Translations under genes and position numbers: made by a program
Notes under the pieces: generated by a model
What the model was told of the DNA's origin: nothing
Databases searched by the model: none
What the model saw: the letters and a program-made list of their open reading frames with translations, nothing else
Shown: one piece after another, positions 10,105 to 20,533 of the stretch
Layout: each line of letters opens with the position of its first letter
Position numbering within the stretch: the first letter of the stretch is position 1
From: Phialophora verrucosa
Taxonomy: Eukaryota > Ascomycota > Eurotiomycetes > Chaetothyriales > Herpotrichiellaceae
Assembly (NCBI GenBank): GCA_002099365.1
Contig: MSED01000005.1
Location: 1,426,001-1,490,000, forward strand
Length of the DNA: 64,000 nt
Direction of reading: 5' to 3'

Positions 10105-11153
10105 CTATGGCGGCTCTGCGGTGCCAGCATGTTGCCTTGAATCTGCCTGACTCGATCCTGTCAAAAGATACGAGTGCGATTCATCCTCCGACATGTCGCT
10201 CACACTCAGTTCAAATTGTTCAGCACCTTCCTCCAAATCCCTGGATCTGGTTTTGGATGCCTTCCTCGAAGCATAGTCTGCCCGACTAGGATATGGCGCG
10301 TCGCATTTGGGATGCCTCAGTGGCCGGTAGTATCGTCGATAGGTAGTATATGCGACCGCCATGCCCAGGAGACTTCCGCACGTGACATCGTATATATCGT
10401 GCCTGTAGTCGGCTAATCGTGACATTGCCACCAACGCAGCTCCCCCCAAAGGAGCGAGAAAGATGAGCACCCTAGCTAAGTCCGCGTGAGGTCGGAAAAC
10501 GTGCAACTGGCCGGCCAGGAACAGACTCAAATATCCCAGTCCAGAAAAGGCCCAACTGCTATGACCGCTCGGGAAACTGCGCCATCCATCATTCAGCGTG
10601 TGGGGATGTGTCTCGGTACAGACGTCAATGGTGATCAGCTCGTGCTCCGGTGTCCCTCGCTCGGGTTTGCAGCGTGCTATCAGATCTGGCCGAGGGCGGC
10701 CAATGGCATTCTTGATAACGTCCGTGAAAAGTAAAGTGAGGAACAAGCTGACGAAAAGCCCAAGAATCGTGACGTGCGCCTTATGTACGCCTGGCCTGAA
10801 AACAATGGCCCAAACGATCAACAAAACCAGAGGGCCGGCCCCGGCAAAGAGAATATTCTCCAAAGATGACACACGTTGGACGAGGGCATGGGGATACTGT
10901 CGCGCGCGATCATCCAGGCGGAACATCTGGTGGACAGGCTCAAGAAAGAATTCAGCCTAGAGACAGTGTCAACATTAAAGTGCGGCCCGCAGGGCATCGC
11001 ACTTACCCAAACATTTGCAACTAGGAGCAGTATGATTCCAAGATATTCAGCGGCATATGACCGCTGCCAGAACCGCCCCAGGGCTGCCATCACCCCAGGC
11101 CGGTCGATTTTCGGTTGTAGCATTGCGTGGCTCGAGGAGTCGCCGATGAACAT
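10105..11153 (-). CDS. PAP2 lipid phosphatase (diacylglycerol pyrophosphate / phosphatidate phosphatase type)
   Basis: Two exons: 11153-11007 and 10956-10105, with a 50-base intron (GTAAGTGCG...TCTCTAG), giving 332 residues. The junction yields NVW-AEFFLEPVHQMFRLDD, as expected in the Dpp1/Lpp1 family. The three phosphatase motifs are present: KNAIGRPRPD (C1), FPSGHSSWAFSGLGYLSLFL (C2) and SRLADYRHDIYDV (C3 with the nucleophilic His). About six membrane helices are visible. The C-terminal about 70 residues are hydrophilic, Ser/Glu-rich and cytosolic. It would dephosphorylate diacylglycerol pyrophosphate or phosphatidate in vacuolar, ER or Golgi membranes, feeding diacylglycerol synthesis. It is divergent to MED7 across 221 bases, so they may share control elements. 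Confidence 0.9.
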
Positions 11154-11291
11154 TAGCCTGCCATAATGCCACGTTGACGTCGATATATTTTAGATGCAAT
11201 GTAAATGTGAACGTGATAGCAGAAAGGAGAGATTGATGAGAAGAAGGCCAGTGAAAGAAGTCGAGTCGAATCCCGCAAACTGGTCGTTCTA

Positions 11292-11296
11292 ATTGG
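11292..11296 (-). promoter_or_regulatory. CCAAT box between the PAP2 phosphatase and MED7
   Basis: ATTGG on the plus strand (CCAAT on minus) lies 79 bases before the MED7 start and 139 before the phosphatase start. It is a candidate site for the Hap/CBC complex. A CRE-like TGACGTCG is also present at 11175-11182. Location supports function; no direct evidence. Confidence 0.4.
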
Positions 11297-11374
11297 TCAG
11301 CCTGCCACAACGTCGACTTCGCACACCTCTCGCTCCTTCGCATCCTGTCCCATCCTGTAGCTTCGAGCATCATC

Positions 11375-12082
11375 ATGGCAGAAGCAGAACAAACGCAGCA
11401 GATCCCAGAGGCAGCCTATCCGGCGCCGCCTCCGTTCTGGCGACACTTCACGCTCGCCAACGAGGAGGAGCTGAGAAAGATCGAGGAGTCTTCAACTGAC
11501 CACCAAGCGCCGCCGAAACTGCCTTTACATTTGGCCTACCTGCGTCCTCCACCTCCACCTCCAGCGACGGCAGAATTCTACACAACCTTCGGCCAGAAGC
11601 AAGTCATCGACCCGACTAAGCCCTCATCGTTGCCTACGGACCAACTGCTCTTCAACCCGGACGAGCCCAACCTGAACCATGCCGTCCTTCTGAGCAAGCT
11701 CACGAAGTCCCTTCTTCTGAACTTTCTCGAACTGACCAGCATCTTATCTCTGGACCCTACCAAGCACGAGGAGAAGATGGCGGACATCAGACAGCTGGTC
11801 TTGAACATACACGTGGTGATCAACATTTACCGCCCACATCAAGCAAGGGAGAGTGTAAAGGAAATGCTCCTTGGGATTCTGGAGGACGGACAAAGGGAGA
11901 TTGACGAGTGTGATCGACTAAAGGAAAGAGTCGAGGAGTTTCTGCTGGACATGGGAAACGCCGGAGCTCCGAGCGAACATGTTGAAACTCAAGAGGGTGC
12001 GACGATGGATGATGAGGTATCCCATGACCAGATGATGGAGAAACAACGGAAATTATGGAAACGGATTCATGATATGACTTGA
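11375..12082 (+). CDS. MED7: Mediator of RNA polymerase II subunit 7
   Basis: Single exon of 235 residues. The start has good context (ATCATGGCAG). The N-terminal PPPFWRHFTLAN, the proline run before TAEFYTTFGQ, and the central RSHQ-type segment (NHAVLLSKLTKSLLLNFLEL followed by IRQLVLNIHVVINIYRPHQA) are the hallmarks of Med7. A C-terminal coiled coil (ESVKEMLLGILEDGQREIDE) pairs with Med21 in the Mediator middle module. The protein transmits activator signals to RNA polymerase II in the nucleus. Length agrees with other filamentous fungi. It converges on adenylosuccinate lyase, with 175 bases between their stops. Confidence 0.93.
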   Translation: MAEAEQTQQIPEAAYPAPPPFWRHFTLANEEELRKIEESSTDHQAPPKLPLHLAYLRPPPPPPATAEFYTTFGQKQVIDPTKPSSLPTDQLLFNPDEPNLNHAVLLSKLTKSLLLNFLELTSILSLDPTKHEEKMADIRQLVLNIHVVINIYRPHQARESVKEMLLGILEDGQREIDECDRLKERVEEFLLDMGNAGAPSEHVETQEGATMDDEVSHDQMMEKQRKLWKRIHDMT

Positions 12083-12257
12083 GGCAGTGATTGCACACAT
12101 CCTCACAACTGTGGCCCAAAATAGGCCGTGGGGGGTTGGTTTTGGGTATCTACCATAACCCCTCTCTCTAGGTGGGATGTCGGCCACGCGGGCCGCCTTC
12201 AGGACGATAGGTTGGCTATTCGACTCCAGCGAGCGGTTCTCTCTTGAAGTTCAACAA

Positions 12258-13709
12258 CTAAACATTGATCTCGGAAACGCCACTGGCCAGGATCTGCTCC
12301 TTGTATGGCCCAAGCGCGGGTTCCACGGCCTCTTCAACGAACTCATCCACTTGTTCCGGTGCCCGGCCGACAAATTTCGATGGGTTTAGGAGGTCCTCCG
12401 GTGTCAACTCGGCCCATATCGGCTCGAAGAACTTCTCTTGCTTGATGCGCTCCACCAGGTCGTTGGCCTTACCCTCTCCTTTGACGACCGCGCCCGCCAG
12501 GTGCGAAAGCACTCGAATCTGCTCGTGCGTCTCCTGTCGGCTGGCTCCTTTCTCGACCATCCTCATTATCATCGTCTCGGTGGCCATAAATGGGAGCTCC
12601 TGCCCAAGGCGGGCTGTGATGACCTGAGGGTATACCACCAGGCCAGAGGATACGTTGTCAAGGAGGATACACAGTGCGTCGGCGATCAGAAACATTTCTG
12701 GTATGTCGATGCGTCGGATTGCGGAATCGTCAAGAGATCGCTCGAACCATTGATGGGCGTACGTGGCTCCGAAGCCGGCCGCCAGGGTCACCAGCTTCCG
12801 GGCCAGGGAACACATACGCTCGGATCGCATGGGATTGCGCTTGTAAGCCATGGCGGACGAACCGATCTGGTCCTTCTCAAACGGCTCTTCGACTTCCTTC
12901 AGCATGGCGAGATGACGAAGATCTGTTCCGATGTGTTCGCAGGTGGTGCCGAACGAAGCAAGGACATTGGCGACGTCAAAATCGATTTTACGGTTGTAAG
13001 TCTGGACTGACACGATGGAGCGTTTGGTGAACCCAGCCTTCTTCGTCACCAGCTTGTCGAGTTCCTTGACCTTCGCGTGGTCGCCATGGAATAGCTCCAT
13101 GAATGACGCTTGTGTCCCTGTGGTACCTTTGACGCCTCTGAAGACGAGGTCATCTCGAGCGCGTTCGAGGTTCCTCAGGTCCATGAGCAAGGACTCCACC
13201 CACTGCGTAGCCCGCCGGCCAACTGTGATGGGTTGGGCGGGCTGTCCGTGGGTGAAGCCTAGACATGGCAAGGCCTTGTACTCGACCGAAAAATCCGAGA
13301 GTCTCTTGATGCACTTGGCGACCTTTGGCAGCAGAATGGAAAGCCCGTCTCTCAGGAAAATCAAGTCCGCGTTGTCCGTCACGTAGCAAGATGTAGCTCC
13401 CAAGTGTATCTTCCCGGCGGCCGCTGGGGCTCGTTGTCCAAAGGCATGCACGTGGGCCATCACGTCGTGCCGTCGTCGCTTTTCCTCCACAGCAGCGACC
13501 TGGAAATCGTCGTCTGTCATGACCTTGGCGGCCTCCATCTGCGTAATTGCCTCTTCTGGGATATCCAGACCCAGTTCCTTTTCAGCCTCTGCTAGCCAAA
13601 TCCACAATTGACGCCATGTCGAAGCCCGAGTGCGTGGTGAGAATAAAGTGAGCATTTCTTTGCTGGCGTACCGGCCCACAAGGGGGCTTTGCCAGGTGTC
13701 GTTAGACAT
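12258..13709 (-). CDS. ADE13: Adenylosuccinate lyase
   Basis: Single exon, 483 residues, typical for the eukaryotic enzyme. It catalyses two steps of purine synthesis: SAICAR to AICAR plus fumarate, and adenylosuccinate to AMP plus fumarate. The superfamily signature SSAMAYKRNP is at 284-293 with the catalytic Ser loop. LGATSCYVTDNADL (about 103-116) and the catalytic-His region GFTHGQPAQP (151-160) are intact. The N-terminal YASKEMLTLFSPRTRASTWR also matches the family. It is cytosolic and a homotetramer. It is divergent to MAK5 across 478 bases. Confidence 0.95.
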   Translation of the reverse strand: MSNDTWQSPLVGRYASKEMLTLFSPRTRASTWRQLWIWLAEAEKELGLDIPEEAITQMEAAKVMTDDDFQVAAVEEKRRRHDVMAHVHAFGQRAPAAAGKIHLGATSCYVTDNADLIFLRDGLSILLPKVAKCIKRLSDFSVEYKALPCLGFTHGQPAQPITVGRRATQWVESLLMDLRNLERARDDLVFRGVKGTTGTQASFMELFHGDHAKVKELDKLVTKKAGFTKRSIVSVQTYNRKIDFDVANVLASFGTTCEHIGTDLRHLAMLKEVEEPFEKDQIGSSAMAYKRNPMRSERMCSLARKLVTLAAGFGATYAHQWFERSLDDSAIRRIDIPEMFLIADALCILLDNVSSGLVVYPQVITARLGQELPFMATETMIMRMVEKGASRQETHEQIRVLSHLAGAVVKGEGKANDLVERIKQEKFFEPIWAELTPEDLLNPSKFVGRAPEQVDEFVEEAVEPALGPYKEQILASGVSEINV

Positions 13710-14187
13710 CTTGGTTGGTGATAGTGGTTCTCTAGTAAGTCAAACACGGTTGAAGAAAGTAATTACCTTAGATCAGTTGGACAGCGGAGGGATCAAGTAT
13801 GTATTGAGAGGTTCATGTTGGTGCTGGGGCAAATATCGCTCGTGCCAAGACATCCTGAAAAAAATATTCCAATGGGCTGACAGCTTCGCGATTTCTCGGG
13901 TTCCCAGAACGTCCGACTTCACATACTGTACAGTCAGTTCGAGACGCTGTGCTATGAACGCTGACTCGAGCTGTGGTGTAGTCGTGTTCATACGAGCACA
14001 ACGCTGGCTCTTGGGTGCTCCGGTGCATCACCAAACTCATCAACGTGCAATTTGCTGCAGGGAAGCAGTCGTCTTCCTTGTCAGACCGCCGAATTTTACC
14101 CGACCAAACTTTTTCCACCGACTCTAACAATCTGTACATCGTGGACATCGCGGACATCTGTGCTAAATCAGGTCAGCATCCAGCCCG
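13710..14187. other. Divergent promoter region of ADE13 and MAK5
   Basis: 478 bases between two start codons facing apart. Short reading frames occur but have no domain or splice support. The stretch is expected to hold promoters for both housekeeping genes; no clear TATA or CCAAT site was picked out. Confidence 0.5.
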
Positions 14188-16371
14188 ATGTCAAGGGCTG
14201 AAAAAAGGAAAGGGCCCATGGCGCCGCAAAAGTCCCGAAAGAGGCAAAAAGTGTCACTACAAACCAAGTCTCAAGCGTACAGCGGTCCAGCCATTCGTGG
14301 CGACGCGTTGAAATGGAGGACTGTCGCTTTGCCGAAAAGACTGGAGGACGCAGAAGGTTTCTACGGATTGGAGGAGATCGACGATGTTGACGTGGTCCGA
14401 GATGAGAGCAACAACCATGTGATGTTCAGGCCGAACTCGGCCGCCGCCGTGGGTGATGCTAATAGCGACATCGAGGGCACCGGAGAATGGTCGGGCTTTG
14501 ACGACGACGATAAAGGCGAAAACTTAGCACCTCTGCCCGATGGTGTACTGAAGCACTCAAAGCCGCCAAAAGAGCATGAGCAGAAGTCCCAACCCAAATC
14601 CAAGCCAAGAGAAGAGATCGCTGCCAATATGAATTTCGATGTCCTCTTAGAGCGGTCGGAGGAGTCAAAGGTCGATGTTTCGGCATGGCAGGACCTCGAA
14701 CTGTCGCCCATTACCCTGTCGCAGCTTTCTCATTTGGGATTCAGCAAGCCCACGCCAATACAACGGGCCACTGTCCCCGCCATCATCCAGGGCCACGACG
14801 TCATCGGCAAAGCTGTCACAGGATCGGGAAAGACCCTCGCGTTTGGCTTGCCGATATTCGAGAGCTGGCTTTCCGGGGAACATTCACTCACGAAAGGCTC
14901 CAACAGAGGTCATAACCCGATTTTGGCTCTCATTCTCGCACCTACGCGAGAGCTTGCTCTCCAGCTGAATAAACATCTGAACGAGCTGTGCATCGGTCTG
15001 GAGAAACGCCCGAAGATCATCGCTGTGACTGGTGGGTTGTCCATCTACAAACAACAACGACAGCTCCAAGATGCAGACATTGTGGTGGCGACACCTGGAC
15101 GCTTCTGGGAAGTGATGAACGATGCCTCTACCAATCAAGACGTGGACGCTTTAGTCGACCGGCTGAAGAAGATCAAGTTCTTGGTCGTGGATGAAGCAGA
15201 CCGCCTGTTAAGTGAGGGCCACTTTAAAGAGGTTGAGGAAATTCTTGATGCACTGGACCGAGACATTATTGATGAGGACAACGATGGGAATGCAACAGAG
15301 AAGCTGCTGAAGTCTAACCGGCAGACCCTTGTATTTTCCGCCACGTTCCACAAAGGCCTGCAGCAGAAGCTTGCCGCGAAGCAAAAGACTGGGAAGCGCA
15401 TGGACAACAACCTTCTGAGCAATCAACAATCAATGGAATACCTGCTTCGAAAACTGTCTTTTCGGGAAGAGAAGCCCACGTTTATCGACGTCAATCCCGC
15501 TTCGCAAATGGCGACCGCGCTCTCCGAGTCCATTGTCGAATGCGCCGCTATGAAGAAGGACCTCTATCTCTACTCCATCATGATGCAAAACCCTGGCAAG
15601 AAGACTCTGGTATTCACGAACAGTATCGCAGCCGTCAAGCGAGTGACTTCGTTTCTCCAAGCTCTGAAGCAGCCTGCAGTAGGGTTGCACTCGACAATGC
15701 CACAAAAGTCGCGATTGCGGTCACTCGAAAGGTTTACAGCCCAGAGTACAGCTCTTGTAGCCACCGACGTCGCGGCTCGAGGCTTAGACATCAAGGGTAT
15801 CGAGCTGATCATCCATTACCACGTACCCAGGACTGCAGACATGTATGTCCATCGATCTGGAAGGACGGCCCGTGCCGAGAGCTCTGGGCGATCCGTCTTA
15901 CTGTGCTCGCCGGACGAAGTCGCTGGTGTCAGAAGGTTAATCATCGAAGTACACAAGACGGATGAACCGCCAGATACTATTCAGTTGGAGAGGAGGCTAG
16001 TGCAACAGCTTGAGCCTCGTGTAGCACTGGCACAGAAGATCACGGATTCTACCCAAGCCAAGGAGAAAACAGCAAGCAAGGACGGATGGTTGAGAACCGC
16101 GGCCGAAGAACTTGGTGTCGAGTATGATAGTGACGAGTTCGAGACACAAGGTCAACGTGGCAAGAGGGGAAGGGGTGGTGGGCGGGCTAAGAAGGAGAAG
16201 GAAAATGCCACGATCAGCAAAGATCAAGTCTCCGAATGGCGGTCGGAACTCGATACTCTCTTGAAAAAGAGAATCAACCTTGGAGTTAGTGAAAGATACA
16301 TTGCTGGCGGACGGGTTGATGTGGAGGCACTACTTGAGGGAAAGATGGAGGGAGCATTTCTTGGCCGCTAG
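14188..16371 (+). CDS. MAK5: ATP-dependent DEAD-box RNA helicase Mak5
   Basis: Single exon, 727 residues. A basic N-terminus is followed by the Mak5-specific LEDAEGFYGLEEIDDVDVVR. Helicase motifs are intact: Q motif (GFSKPTPIQ), Walker A AVTGSGKT (209-216), APTRELALQ, TPGR, DEAD (VVDEADRLL), SAT (VFSATF), and the C-terminal-domain HRSGRTAR. A Lys/Arg/Gly-rich tail follows. Mak5 (human DDX24) acts in the nucleolus in 60S ribosomal subunit assembly. An in-frame ATG at 14218 (MAPQKSRKRQK) is the more likely start by comparison with orthologues, and the first 10 residues may be leader. The insert between TPGR and DEAD and that around 400-420 are family-typical. Confidence 0.94.
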   Translation: MSRAEKRKGPMAPQKSRKRQKVSLQTKSQAYSGPAIRGDALKWRTVALPKRLEDAEGFYGLEEIDDVDVVRDESNNHVMFRPNSAAAVGDANSDIEGTGEWSGFDDDDKGENLAPLPDGVLKHSKPPKEHEQKSQPKSKPREEIAANMNFDVLLERSEESKVDVSAWQDLELSPITLSQLSHLGFSKPTPIQRATVPAIIQGHDVIGKAVTGSGKTLAFGLPIFESWLSGEHSLTKGSNRGHNPILALILAPTRELALQLNKHLNELCIGLEKRPKIIAVTGGLSIYKQQRQLQDADIVVATPGRFWEVMNDASTNQDVDALVDRLKKIKFLVVDEADRLLSEGHFKEVEEILDALDRDIIDEDNDGNATEKLLKSNRQTLVFSATFHKGLQQKLAAKQKTGKRMDNNLLSNQQSMEYLLRKLSFREEKPTFIDVNPASQMATALSESIVECAAMKKDLYLYSIMMQNPGKKTLVFTNSIAAVKRVTSFLQALKQPAVGLHSTMPQKSRLRSLERFTAQSTALVATDVAARGLDIKGIELIIHYHVPRTADMYVHRSGRTARAESSGRSVLLCSPDEVAGVRRLIIEVHKTDEPPDTIQLERRLVQQLEPRVALAQKITDSTQAKEKTASKDGWLRTAAEELGVEYDSDEFETQGQRGKRGRGGGRAKKEKENATISKDQVSEWRSELDTLLKKRINLGVSERYIAGGRVDVEALLEGKMEGAFLGR

Positions 16372-16843
16372 CATGCGAGGGTGGGTGTTCGGGAGAATTG
16401 GATCGTAGTATGACTGATTGGATGTGTGTCTGCTGACATCTTGACTCGTGGTATACGCCCAAGAGCTGCAGCGCAGAAGGCCACACTCAGCTTTCGCTAT
16501 TTCGAGGGCATGCCACCTGCCGGAAGTTCGGCGAAGCAAGACCACTACGAGGTTTGACAGAGGAAGCCGCGATTGAGGCAGCTCGGAGCGAGTTCATGCC
16601 CTCGAGTTCAGTCTGCAGGCGACGATGCGACCTTGGATAGCGTCTGGACAACCCTTTCATTTACGCCCATCATCACCATGCGTCTTCAGCGCACCATCCT
16701 TCTTTACGGCTAAGTCCCTGTTACTACGTCTGTACCACCCTAATCAACTCGCCCTGTCAATCATCCTCTCCAAGCACAGGCGAGCCTTCTACCCTTCCCA
16801 ATCCCAACACATACGCACCTTAGGCTGTCTGGAAACAGATGAG
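16372..16843. other. Spacer with an in-frame upstream extension of the patatin gene
   Basis: 472 bases between MAK5 and the chosen patatin start. From ATG 16625 the frame is open into the patatin gene for 73 extra codons, almost free of acidic residues and rich in Arg, Ser and Leu. It could be an alternative mitochondrial leader or just 5' leader sequence. Confidence 0.4.
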
Positions 16844-18192
16844 ATGGCTCCTCAAGAAGATCCCTGGAAAAACATCCCTCGCCCAAAATCCGGATCGACC
16901 GACGCTTACAACCTCTTAGCTTTGGATGGTGGAGGAGTAAAAGGGATCTCGTCGATGATCATACTCAAGAAAAGTGAGTCTCTCTGCTTCTGTAAATGCG
17001 CGCAGTACCCGGGCACGAGCTTGGTGTGGATTCCGGGCGAACAATCATGCTGATTTGATTTCGACAAGTCATGGACCGAGTCCGCGAAATCGAGAACGAA
17101 GCATATTTGCTACAGGGCAAACCGACGGACTCAGGGGAACGAAAACCCGTTGACTACTTCGATCTCGCAGCTGGGACTAGCACAGGCGGGCTCATTGCTC
17201 TGATGCTGTTTCGGCTCGAGATGAAATGCAGCGATGTGATCGCTCAGTATGACACGTTGGCCAAGATGGTCTTCAGCCCGATGCTCGGGAACATCAATCT
17301 CAACGAACTTGGGATGCTGGGGAAAATCATTGGAGATATTTGGCTTAAAATGAAGGTCCTGACTGGTCACTCCCAGTATTCTCATAGGCCACTCGAAAAG
17401 GCCATTGACGCCGTGGTCGGTGCATTTCCTCTCGATGATGACGATCAAGCAAAGAAGGGTGATGCCGCGCTCGTCAAGCGCAGCCAGGGCCAGATGTAGG
17501 TTTGGATCTCTCGTGAGCGCTGCATAGCTGCAGGCTGATCATGGCCTAGGTTCATGTGTGCGACACTCGCCGACAAAGGCGAGAGCATCCTGCTGCGCAA
17601 CTATGATCCCCCTTTCCCTGCGCTTCCGATTTCCACCGGTGCTAGAGACCTCGATGTCAGCGCGATCACCATCAAGGAAGCGGCTCGTGCAACATCTGCT
17701 GCACCCACGTACCTCAAGCAAGCCACGATCCAAGGTCTGAACTTCTGGGATGGAGGTCTCCTGAACAATAATCCCATCGTCCAAGTGTGGGACAGCCGAG
17801 ACGATCTGGTTCCACGTGATGCGAAATTGCCTCGCGTGAAATGCATTGTCAGCTTAGGCACATCCCACAAGGAGTACAACAACAAGACACAAGTCGGATC
17901 GGGCATCCAGAGGTTTCTCAACACAATCACAAAGACGGTCGCTTTTGTGACCAATACTGAAGCCAAACATCGCGACTTCGATCGAAATATGCGGCAGCAC
18001 AACAGGCGGAGACCGACCAAAGAGATATCCTATTTTCGGTTCAATGCGTCGACAGGCAATGAGGATATCGACCTGGGCGACTACCTGAAGATGCCTAGAT
18101 TGATCGAGTACACGAACGAGTACCTGAGGATGGCTGAGGTTGACAAAAGGATCGACGAGTGTGCTGCCCTCCTCGCGAGTACGAATCAGTAG
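16844..18192 (+). CDS. Patatin-like phospholipase
   Basis: Three exons: 16844-16973, 17069-17495 and 17550-18192; introns of 95 and 54 bases (GTGAGTC...GACAAG and GTAGGT...CCTAG). The result is 399 residues with intact frame. The oxyanion-hole motif DGGGVKG is at 28-34, the nucleophile elbow GTSTGG places Ser81 as catalytic, and DGG at 253-255 supplies the Asp of the Ser-Asp dyad. The conserved SAAPTYLKQA and NNNP segments follow. It should hydrolyse acyl groups from phospholipids or triacylglycerols. No ankyrin, TPR or NB-ARC domain is attached, unlike many fungal NLR-linked patatins. A start at 16625 would add a possible targeting sequence. Neighbouring genes give no pathway link. Confidence 0.88.
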
Positions 18193-19415
18193 CGAAGCTG
18201 TGGCTCAGTGACGGATGCTGTTTTCGGATGATGGTCTTCACCGAGAGACAGCGGTCGGTCAGCCATGCCACCAAGGAGGATTTTGGGCGGCCCTCGGTGG
18301 CATGGATATATCGAGCCTGCGCCATGCTCTCCTGTTCACAGCGTATTGGTCGACTCAGTACCGTGATTAGGATCGTTGAGAGCCTCCATAACCTACGTTT
18401 CACCTCTCGTGAAGAGCTGTCCGGCGGGGTGTATTTTTAGAATCAGCTCATCGCCTCAGCAAGGCATTTTCCATTGTTTCACCCCCAACCAGCGAAGTCC
18501 CAGCTTGACACATCGAAATTTTACGGTTTCAACGTCCCAGTGAAGCAAAAGGACCTTGAGTTGGCCGGGTGGTCTGTACCGAGACACTCTGCCGACATGA
18601 AGAGAAGCCTCTTGGCACTGACATGATCCTTGAGCACATCGTCGACTAGAGGAGGATATCGTGTTGACAGCATAGTAATAACACAGTCAACATTGGAACA
18701 TGGATCTCTCTCATCCCGCCAGGTCACCCACACATACCCCAGACACGTCCATCTTCCTGACGGTCCGGAACGGGACCACAACCGTCAACTCGATCGAAGT
18801 CTTCGTTCGACCTTGGAGTGGTCTGTCTGTATACATACATGCTGAGTAAATCGAGACGGGTGACGCATTGCACTCATTGCATTTGATGGACACATTTTAT
18901 CATGGAGTCGTTGGCGTTCACGAACTTGTTCGGTAGGATAGGATTAGGGTCAAGCTGAGCGAAAATCAAGTTCTCAGAGAACTACCTATATTCTCGTGCA
19001 AAATACTTCGACGTAAGGGTGGATGGTCCCATTGCCTCTGCTCAAAAGAACTACTAACCACCATTTAAGTTAAGACCGAGCACTTCGGCACGGAATAACC
19101 CTCACCGTCTTGAACGGCTACTACCATCTGTCAAACAGGCACCCGTTTTAAAAAAGCAATGCATCGCCGAAGCGACAGCACTAAGTAGTGACGTGGTATG
19201 ATATTATATGATCCGGAGGCCATCTCGTCTTCTCTCGAAAGAAGCCTGATGGTCGCCTTTTCTCCGTGATTTGCTCGTTTCCTCTTGGTCCTGCCTGCAG
19301 CCTGTCGACCGCAATCTCCCCGCTGCCTGAATTGCTCAACAATCCCCCCGGCTCCCCAGGATCTCGTCTTTGCTCGCCGAAATTCACCCTCTTCGACTCT
19401 TCACTGCCCGCCGAG
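18193..19415. other. Intergenic, nothing recognised
   Basis: About 1.2 kb. Short frames on both strands have no domains or splice context. The last 150 bases are CT-rich, as expected for the leader of the dehydrogenase gene starting at 19416. Confidence 0.5.
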
Positions 19416-20533
19416 ATGAGCGCCCAGGCCCCGGCTATACCTCCGACCATGCGCGCTTGGGTACGCACGCGGCGAGGCCCAGCACGCAGCGTCCTCGAGC
19501 TGTCTGCTGGCCTTCCCACGCCCGCGACGCCGACGGGCTCGTCGTCCGACGTGTTGATCCGTGTGTCGCACGTGCCGCTGCAGTATACCTCCGAGATGGG
19601 GATGAAGACGATCCCTAAGCTGCCCTTCACCGGCCGCCCGTGGATCCCGGAGATCGAGCTGTCCGGGGAGGTGGTCGCGGCGGGCGAGGGCGCGCCGGCC
19701 GAGGTGCGCGACCCGGGCACACGCGTCGTAGCGTTTCAGAGTGTTCCCGGCAACCTTCTCCTGGGCCGTGGAGTGCTGTCCGAGTACGTCCGGCTGCCCG
19801 GCAGCCAGGTCGCGCGCCTCGATGCTGCAATGGACATGGCGTCGGCCTCGGGCATTACCTGCTCCGGCAGCACCGCGCTCAAGATGGTCCGCACGGCGGG
19901 CGTGCGCGAGGGCCACACGGTGCTCGTGAACGGGGCCAGCGGGTCGATTGGTTCGGTGCTCGTGCAGCTTTGCAAGCTCCGCGGCGTCAAGGTGGTCGGC
20001 GTGGCCAGCGGCGGCAACGAGGCCATGGTGCGTGGCATGGGCGTAGACGAGGTCGGCAGAGGTGACCGGTGAGTTGCATAGATCTATCACTAACGCGTAC
20101 ACAGTTCGTCGACTACCGCAAGCACGACCCACTGCCGGCGTACCTGGCGCGCCAGTACGGCGACAAGCCGTTTGACTTTGTGCTCGACTGCGTTGGCACG
20201 CAGGCGCTCTTCGTCAACTCGGCTGCTTACCTCAAGGCCGAGGGCGCCGTGATCAACGTTGGCGCACTCGAGGGCGTCGGTGTAACGGCGTGGAACATGC
20301 TGCTGAACAGCTGGTTGCCTACCTGGCTGGGCGGCGTGCCACGCCGCTACGTCCCGGTCAGCGCGCTACCGGCGCGTGACGATGCCATCTACCTGGCACG
20401 CCTGATCGAGGAGGGCCGGTTGCGCGTCCCCGTGGACTCCGTCTTCGACATGGAGGACGCTGTGCTAGCCTACGAGCGTATCGCCACCAAACGTGCGCGG
20501 GGCAAGGTCGTGGTCAAGGTGCGCAGCAACTGA
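19416..20533 (+). CDS. Medium-chain (quinone oxidoreductase-like) dehydrogenase with an odd intron
   Basis: Two exons, 19416-20051 and 20105-20533, giving 354 residues. The N-terminal half is a GroES-like domain (MRAWVRTRRGPARS, ELSGEVVAAGEG). The NADPH-binding domain carries VLVNGASGSIGSVLVQLCKL, and the tail YERIATKRARGKVVVKV is typical of zinc-free MDR proteins. Probable role: NAD(P)H-dependent reduction of quinones, enones or enoyl groups; substrate unknown. The only frame-preserving intron (53 bases, CTAAC branch, ACACAG acceptor) uses a weak donor GTCGGC at 20052. A near-perfect GTGAGT donor at 20070 would shift the frame. The coding DNA is distinctly more GC-rich and CG-dense than its neighbours. 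A paralogous type lies 870 bases downstream. Confidence 0.8.

Noticed and set aside
19401..20132. 243-codon minus-strand frame opposite the GC-rich MDR gene
   Set aside because: His/Arg/Ala-rich composition is typical of antisense in GC-rich coding DNA; no domain.
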